Positions 58,594 through 64,000 of a stretch of DNA of 64,000 bases are shown here, piece after piece. Numbering within the stretch: position 1 is the stretch's first letter; each line of letters begins with the position of its first letter. A program made the translations under genes and the position numbers. The notes beneath the pieces are model-generated. The model worked only from the letters and a program-made list of their open reading frames with translations. It made no database searches and was not told where the DNA came from. Source of the DNA: Brassica napus (lineage: Eukaryota; Streptophyta; Magnoliopsida; Brassicales; Brassicaceae); contig NW_026015503.1 in NCBI RefSeq assembly GCF_020379485.1, forward strand, positions 1 to 64,000, read 5' to 3'.

Positions 58594-58664
58594 TTCAGTC
58601 CAAAATGATAAATGACAAAAATGACTTTTTAAAATCAAAAGATTATTTTCAAACCGTAAATTCT

Positions 58665-59755
58665 ATTTTTTGCATATACATTTTTCCGCTATAACCAAAA
58701 AATGCATTTTCTCGCAAAAAGCTGAAAAACACACTTTCCCGCCAAAACCGCAAGATGCGTTTTTCCGCAAAAAAAAACATAAAACACACATTTTCATAAA
58801 AACACATTTTTCGGCTAAACCAATAAAACCGTACTTTTCGACCAAAACCGAAAAATGCATTTTCCCGCCAAAACCCAAAAATGCATATTCCCGCCAAAAC
58901 TCCAAAAAGCATTTTCCGTCCAAAACCGCAAAAAGCATTTTCCCGCCAAAACCGGAAGAACGCATTTTCTCGCCAAAACCAAAAAAGGCATTTTCTCGCC
59001 AAAACCGAAAAACTAAATTTTCCCGCCAAAACCAAAAAATGGAATTTTCCCGCCAAAATCGGAAAACGGAATTCTCCCGCTAAAACCGAAAAATACATTT
59101 TCCCGCCAAAACTGAAAACACACAATTTTACCGCCAAAACCGGAAATGAAATTTTCCCGCCAAAACCGGAAAAACGTATTTTCCCGCTAAAATCGGAAAA
59201 CGTATTTTCCCGCTAAAACAGAAAAACAAATTTTCCCGCCAAAACCGGAAAAATGTATTTTCCCGCCAAAACTGGAAAAAACGTATTTTCCCGCCAAATA
59301 TGGAAAAACACATTTTCTCGCCAAAACCGAAAAAGCGCATTTTCTGCCAAAACCGGAAAAGCGCATTTTCCGCCAAAACCGAAAAAATGTATTTTTCCGC
59401 CAAAAACAGAAAATTGTATTTTTCTGCCAAAACTGCAAAAATGCTTTTTCCGCCAAAATCGCGAAAAAAAAACTCTTCTCGTCAAAAACACGTTTCCAGC
59501 CAAAATCGCGAAAAAAAAACTTTTTCCGCCAAAATCGTGAGAAAAAACTTTTCTCGTCAAAAACATTTTTCCCGCCAAAACTTTAAAACATATTTTTTCC
59601 GTCCAAACCGCAAAAAACGTATTATTCCGCCAAATCCATAAAACGTATTTTTCTGCCAAAACCATAAAATTGCACTTTTTCGCGAAAAACACATATTTAC
59701 TTAAAAACCGCAAAAATATTTTTTGTCAAAACCGTAAAAATGCTATTTTTCCGTC
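58665..59755. repeat. Minisatellite of about 26-29 bp units with TTTCCCGCC motifs
   Basis: Roughly 38-40 units of the form CATTTTCCCGCCAAAACCGA. By eye eleven carry TTTCCCGCC exactly and two TTTCCCGCT; others are mutated (TTTCTCGCC, TTTCCGCC). TTTCCCGC is the consensus for E2F cell-cycle transcription factors. Open frames on both strands here (58670-59083 plus, 59137-58649 minus, 59713-59213 minus) are a consequence of the stop-free unit. Confidence 0.92.
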
Positions 59756-59807
59756 GAGATGGACCATCTAAATGCATCTTTCAGATGTACAAACGAACAG
59801 GGCCTAT

Positions 59808-60406
59808 ATGTGGAAAATGTCTACCTAGTATGCGTTGAATTTTAGCGTTCCAAATCCGAGACTTATGGGTTAAGCCAGGTCGACCACGTGGGAACCAAAA
59901 CGACAGCTCGAGGGAGTTTTAATTAATTTTTTAAACAGATTAAATAAAGAGAGGGAAGGAAACAGACAGAGAAGAAGGAGAGACCTTCGTTTGCGCGTTT
60001 TCTGTAGTCTCTCTCTTACGGCTGTGCCAATGGCGAGCGCCGTGATCCGTCATTTACGATTAGAGGTAGAAGAAGCCGCTTCATCCCCGTCTCTCTCCGC
60101 CTGATCTTAAGAAAAGAAAATCCAAATCGTAATGCTTCCTCTATTTCTCTCCCCACCCATTTGCGTAATTTCTTTGCGCGATGTGATTCGTAATATGCCT
60201 CACATCATTTGTTTTGAGGACATTATGATTCTGTGTGTGTTTTGAATTCATTTGAAGATCTCATTTGATGCTCTCATCGGTCAATCGTCTTGTTTCTCCT
60301 TCTGACAGTTGAATTGTATTTGTATTTGTATCAGGTTTTGTTTGTATATGATTGAGAGATTTGGTAGAGGAAGTTTTTGAGTATTGTTCTCAAGCTTAGG
60401 GAAACA
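59808..60406 (+). promoter_or_regulatory. PP2C promoter and 5' leader
   Basis: AT-rich promoter to about 59940, then a purine-rich leader (AGAGAGGGAAGG) and a GC-richer stretch. An upstream open frame starts at 60030 and ends at 60104 (24 codons). A leader intron is likely, ending in a TATCAG near 60335 or another AG; I cannot fix it. Confidence 0.5.
60030..60104 (+). promoter_or_regulatory. Upstream ORF (24 codons) in PP2C leader
   Basis: ATG at 60030 with G at +4 begins a short frame ending TGA at 60102-60104. It begins MASAVIRHLRLEVEEAASSP. If included in the mRNA it could reduce translation of the main frame. Whether it is transcribed is not shown by the sequence. Confidence 0.4.
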
Positions 60407-62385
60407 ATGTCAACAAAAGGAGACCATCATACAGTTCCACTTTCAGTTTTGCTCAAGCGTGAATCAGCAAATGAAAAGATAGACAGCCCTGAACTTGTGC
60501 ACGGCCAGTTTAATCAGAGCAAGAAAGGGGAGGACTTTACGTTTGTCAAAACAGACTGTCAAAGGGTCATGGGGGATGGCGTTTCTACCTTCTCAGTTTT
60601 TGGGGTTTGTCTTTGCTCTTCTCAGGAATGCAACACATTTGGATTGGTATTTGATACCTCTAATTGTACATTGCAGCTTTTTGATGGACACAATGGCCCT
60701 GCAGCAGCTATCTACACCAAGGAAAACCTTCTGAACAATGTATTAGCTGCAATACCCCCTGATCTCAACAGAGATGAGTGGGTTGCCGCACTTCCTAGGG
60801 CTATGGTAGCAGGATTTGTGAAAACTGATAAAGATTTCCAGGAAAGAGGTATAAGCTCTCTCTTATTCTGTAATCGAAATATTTGGGTTATTCTTTGATG
60901 CTGTTTTGTTCTCTGGCATCTCAGCAAGGAAGTCTGGAACGACTGTAACCTTTGTCATAGTAGAAGGATGGGTGGTGAGTGTTGCATCTGTAGGTGACTC
61001 TCGTTGCATACTTGAGCCTGCTGAGGGTGGTGTCTATTATTTATCTGCTGATCATCGGCTTGAAATAAACGAAGAAGAGTAAGTCCGCTAATTCCTTCTG
61101 TTGAACCATTGCTTTAATTGTCTGTAAATAGTGGCATCATCGATATCTTTTGCTTTTATGACAGGCGAGATCGTGTTACAGCAAGTGGTGGTGAAGTTGG
61201 TCGGCTAAATACTGGTGGTGGTACTGAGGTACTTCTTTAGCTAAAATCCACTTTAAAGTAATGCTAGCTTTGTAGAATGAAACTCATATGGAAACTTGTT
61301 TGTGCTAGCTTTCAAAATCAAAGATTCTAATAACTAAATCAAACTTGTTTTAGATTGGTCCTCTGAGATGTTGGCCTGGTGGTCTCTGTCTCTCGAGATC
61401 CATTGGAGATCTGGATGTTGGCGAATACATTGTTCCAGTTCCTTATGTGAAGCAAGTCAAGGTTCAAACACGCTTTAACTCTCGTATGTTGTGGTTACGG
61501 CGCTAGCTGAAATTCTACATGTATTTGAGTTTATTCTGAAAGATGTATGTATTTGCTGTGGTCATGTAGTTATCTTCAGCTGGTGGTCGACTTATCATCT
61601 CAAGTGATGGTGTGTGGGATGCAATTAGTGCAGAAGAGGCTCTTGATTGTTGCCGGGGTTTGCCACCTGAACATTCCGCCGAGCATATTGTTAAAGTATA
61701 GTATCAGAGTTGCTTATATTTTTCGATATACTTTTTTCTTGATGTTTTTTTTTTCATTGCTTCACACAGGAAGCTGTGGGGAAAAAAGGTATTCGCGATG
61801 ATACAACATGTATAGTGGTTGATATATTGCCATCAGAAAAACTAGCTGCATCCGTGCCGCCGCCGAAAAAGCAAGGGAAAGGAATGTTAAAGTCAATGTT
61901 CAAAAGAAAAGGTTCGGACTCTTCTTCTAATATAGAGAAAGAGTATGCAGAACCTGATTTAGTTGAAGAACTGTTTGAAGAGGGATCAGCTATGCTTTCA
62001 GAGAGGTGCGATACTTGATATGCAATATATACTTTTTATTTTTATTTTTTTGATAAGCTTTTGTTTTGATTAAACTTGATCCTTCTTGCTATTTGTTTGT
62101 TACAGATTAGATACAAAGTACCCGCTTTGCAATATGTTCAAGTTGTTCATGTGTGCTGTGTGTCAAGTAGAAGTGAAACCAGGAGAAGGTGTCTCGATCC
62201 ATGCTGGAACGGCTAATTGCAGAAAGCTTCGTCCATGGGATGGTCCATTCCTTTGTGCAAGTTGCCAAGAGAAGAAAGACGCAATGGAAGGGAAACGAGG
62301 TTACTTACTTACTCATACTTGAGAGTTTTGAGTGTGTTGATTTATTGCAGAAGCTAATATTAGTAACCATTCTGGGAATGCCTAG
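60407..62385 (+). CDS. PP2C12: Protein phosphatase 2C family protein (P2C12-like)
   Basis: Nine exons join with GT-AG introns: 60407-60604, 60677-60848, 60925-61078, 61165-61228, 61354-61461, 61570-61695, 61770-62005, 62106-62299, 62351-62385, giving 428 residues. The start MSTKGDHHTV is used rather than an in-frame ATG ten codons upstream. PP2C motifs are present: FSVFGLFDGHNG (metal-binding Asp, about residues 62-73), SGTTVTFVIV, SVGDSRC, LSRSIGD, SSDGVWDAIS and GIRDDTTC. A Lys-rich linker and a C-terminal Cys cluster (CAVC ... CASC) follow, possibly zinc-binding. It is a Mg/Mn-dependent Ser/Thr phosphatase; the substrate is unknown. Closest relative I recall is At1g47380. Intron 1 lacks stops, so its retention would insert 24 codons. 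Confidence 0.93.
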
Positions 62386-63784
62386 CAGATAGACATAGTA
62401 GTGAGAGCGACTAGCCAGCCAGCAATTTATTTGATCAAGCAACTAACAAAAACAGTGTTGTGAGTAATATGGAGCGGTTCAAGGATCTTCACCGGTCTCT
62501 GGCGAACTCCAAAGCATGTTTATTTATATATTTTTTTCTTTGATATGGCTCTCCCTTCACAGCATCCATAGCCGATATTACTAAGGTAACTCGGAAGTTC
62601 TTTCATTTTCTTTCTATTTTTTTCATTTGTGATGATCCTTTGGTGTTTCAAAATGAGTAGAACTAACTGCTGAGAGACGGTAGGTAAAGAAAATATGCGA
62701 GCCTGTGTGCATTATTTCATGTACAAAACCAATGAACAAACAATTTATGGGCAGAAGCATAATTTTTCATGTAACTTTAATTATTATTTTTTTCCTACGC
62801 TCATAAAATTGCTCATAACTTTTAACTAAATTTCAAAACTCTCAAGAGAGAAGGGAGCTAGTGTCAAGATAGTAAATCATTTTCTACTGTCTGTATGCTC
62901 CTAGAAATCGCAATACAATTGTGCTGCATATAATTCACATGTCTATGAGTCCGGCACCGCTTATATATGAATGAATGATGATAAAGCATTTGTTTGTACT
63001 TTAAAATCTTCAGAAAAAAATGTTGTTCTTAATCTTAATTTGAAAAATAAGGACATGTTAATTACAACTAATTTATTAACTTTTACTGAATGTACTACCA
63101 CTTCTAACAGTATAAGAAAATTTGATAATGACACAATTTCCTCAAAGTTCATTTTTTTGTAAAACTTTGCAACAATTTTGCCACCATTTTGTCATAACAA
63201 TGACTGTCAAATTTTTTTAACAAATTAATAGCAAATTCTACAGAAAATTTGTAAAACATTCAACAATAATTAGTTTCAGCTAAAAAATATGTGACATATA
63301 TGGGTACCTTTAAAACATTTTAGTAACATTTTTTCGATACTTATTTCTATAACAACTGTAAATCATATTTACAATTTGGGAGTTTAATCTTCATAAAGAG
63401 TTCACATTAGCGAAACAAAAAAAACATTAAATTTAACATAGCATTTTAACAGTGATATTACTAACTCTTATTCCCTATGCAAAACACAAACAAATGTTGT
63501 TATCACCAACTTCGCATACCAAATAAATGACCATTGCCACACAAAATTGGCTATCTACCAAAAATTGGAAAAACACGCATATTGAAAATCATATAATTGT
63601 TTTCTCACTTATCATCCACAAACCAACGGAGTATTTAAGGATAGTAGCGATTATTTGCGTTTAAAAAAAAAACAGTTTCCACTACTAAATTACACTTTAG
63701 ATTTCTGAAAATTAAAAAAAAAGGCCTCTGGTATTTACAATTGTTGAAAGTTGCAGTGGATAATTTAAAAAGAAAAAAATTAAA
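62386..63784. other. PP2C 3' flank and AT-rich intergenic DNA
   Basis: The first few hundred bases must include the 3' untranslated region. The remainder is AT-rich with only short chance frames (62971-63162 and its complement). No repeats with readable ends. Confidence 0.5.
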
Positions 63785-64000
63785 TCAATACTATTAAAAC
63801 AGAAGCAGTCTTTAAAAATCTACTTATAAAATGTTGTTGGACCCTTTTTTTTTTATTTTTTTTGTCTTCCTTATATATTATATGTTATCCCTATTTAATC
63901 TCACTTTGTTATCAACAAAATAAATATTATTAATTGGACTTTAGGCGTTTAATTTAAAAAAGATAATTTAACTGATACAACCCATTCAGAAAATAAAATT
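63785..64000 (+). mobile_element. Helitron 5' end, cut by window edge
   Basis: TCAATACTATTAAAACAGAA follows an A and is followed by AAATCTACTTATAAAATGTTG, closely matching the head at 31313. The remainder lies outside the window. Confidence 0.65.

Larger units (their letters stand above)
58380..59804. mobile_element. MITE-like element carrying an E2F-site minisatellite
   Basis: The inverted ends are GGTTCTGTTCGTTTG (58380) and the complement GGCCCTGTTCGTTTG at 59804-59790, flanked by TAT on both sides (58377-58379, 59805-59807). GGNCTGTTCG-type ends recall PIF/Harbinger or hAT MITEs; the 3-bp duplication favours the former, although TAT is not the usual TWA. Subterminal sequence pairs too (GATCCATCTGGGTG against GATGGTCCATC). 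The interior is an 1.1-kb minisatellite. No transposase. Confidence 0.7.

Noticed and set aside
58649..59713. Several open frames of 95-166 codons on both strands in the minisatellite
   Set aside because: The 26-29 bp unit lacks stop codons in several frames, so the frames follow from the repeat; the peptides are only repeats of FWREN- or PPKPK-type strings.

Overview
The window is plant nuclear DNA from the mustard family (Brassicaceae), most likely Brassica, Raphanus or a close relative. Three single-copy genes point there: a WOX4 homeobox gene, a VFB1-type F-box gene and a clade-specific PP2C phosphatase. Their closest relatives that I recognise sit near each other on Arabidopsis thaliana chromosome 1 (about At1g46480, At1g47056 and At1g47380). 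All family names come from reading the sequence and from memory; no database was searched.

Layout. 1-3355: a minus-strand Athila-type (Ty3) element entering from the left (gag remnant, tRNA-Asp primer site, LTR), followed by a second truncated LTR. 3568-5098: a minus-strand Helitron with an internal 600-bp tandem duplication. 5099-7370: AT-rich, nothing recognised. 7371-8328 and 16189 onward: one retroposon-like sequence split by a 7.9-kb Reina-like Ty3 element (8329-16183, target duplication CTGAA), which is itself split by a 2.6-kb solo LTR (12866-15482, target duplication TCTTT). 16784-17862: WOX4 (minus, three exons). 18319-26166: a structurally complete CACTA (En/Spm) transposon with 14-bp inverted ends, GGC target duplication and two apparently intact genes (TnpA-like and TNP2-like). 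26650-30990: a decayed LINE split by a 3.0-kb solo LTR (27138-30116, target duplication GTTCT). 31313-32784: Helitron ends. 32930-34306 and 38228-40930: further LINE copies. 42551-48468: a gag/protease-only Athila derivative. 48803-50640: a decayed arginine/serine-rich gene. 51135-52691: VFB1. 55405-57310: another LINE. 57463-58296: a retroposon with 18-bp target duplication. 58380-59804: a MITE-like element holding an array of E2F-type TTTCCCGCC sites. 60407-62385: the PP2C gene. 63785-64000: the start of another Helitron.

The host genes are islands: WOX4 occupies about 2.1 kb between the Reina element and the CACTA element, and the PP2C leader starts roughly 150 bp after the E2F-site MITE. 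The nested insertions give a relative order of events (LINE and retroposon before Reina and solo LTRs; Reina before the solo LTR inside it). The most promising items for follow-up are the pair of miRNA-precursor-like foldbacks between the two genes of the complete CACTA element, the E2F-site array just upstream of the phosphatase gene, and the gag-only Athila element dense in CGATCG motifs.
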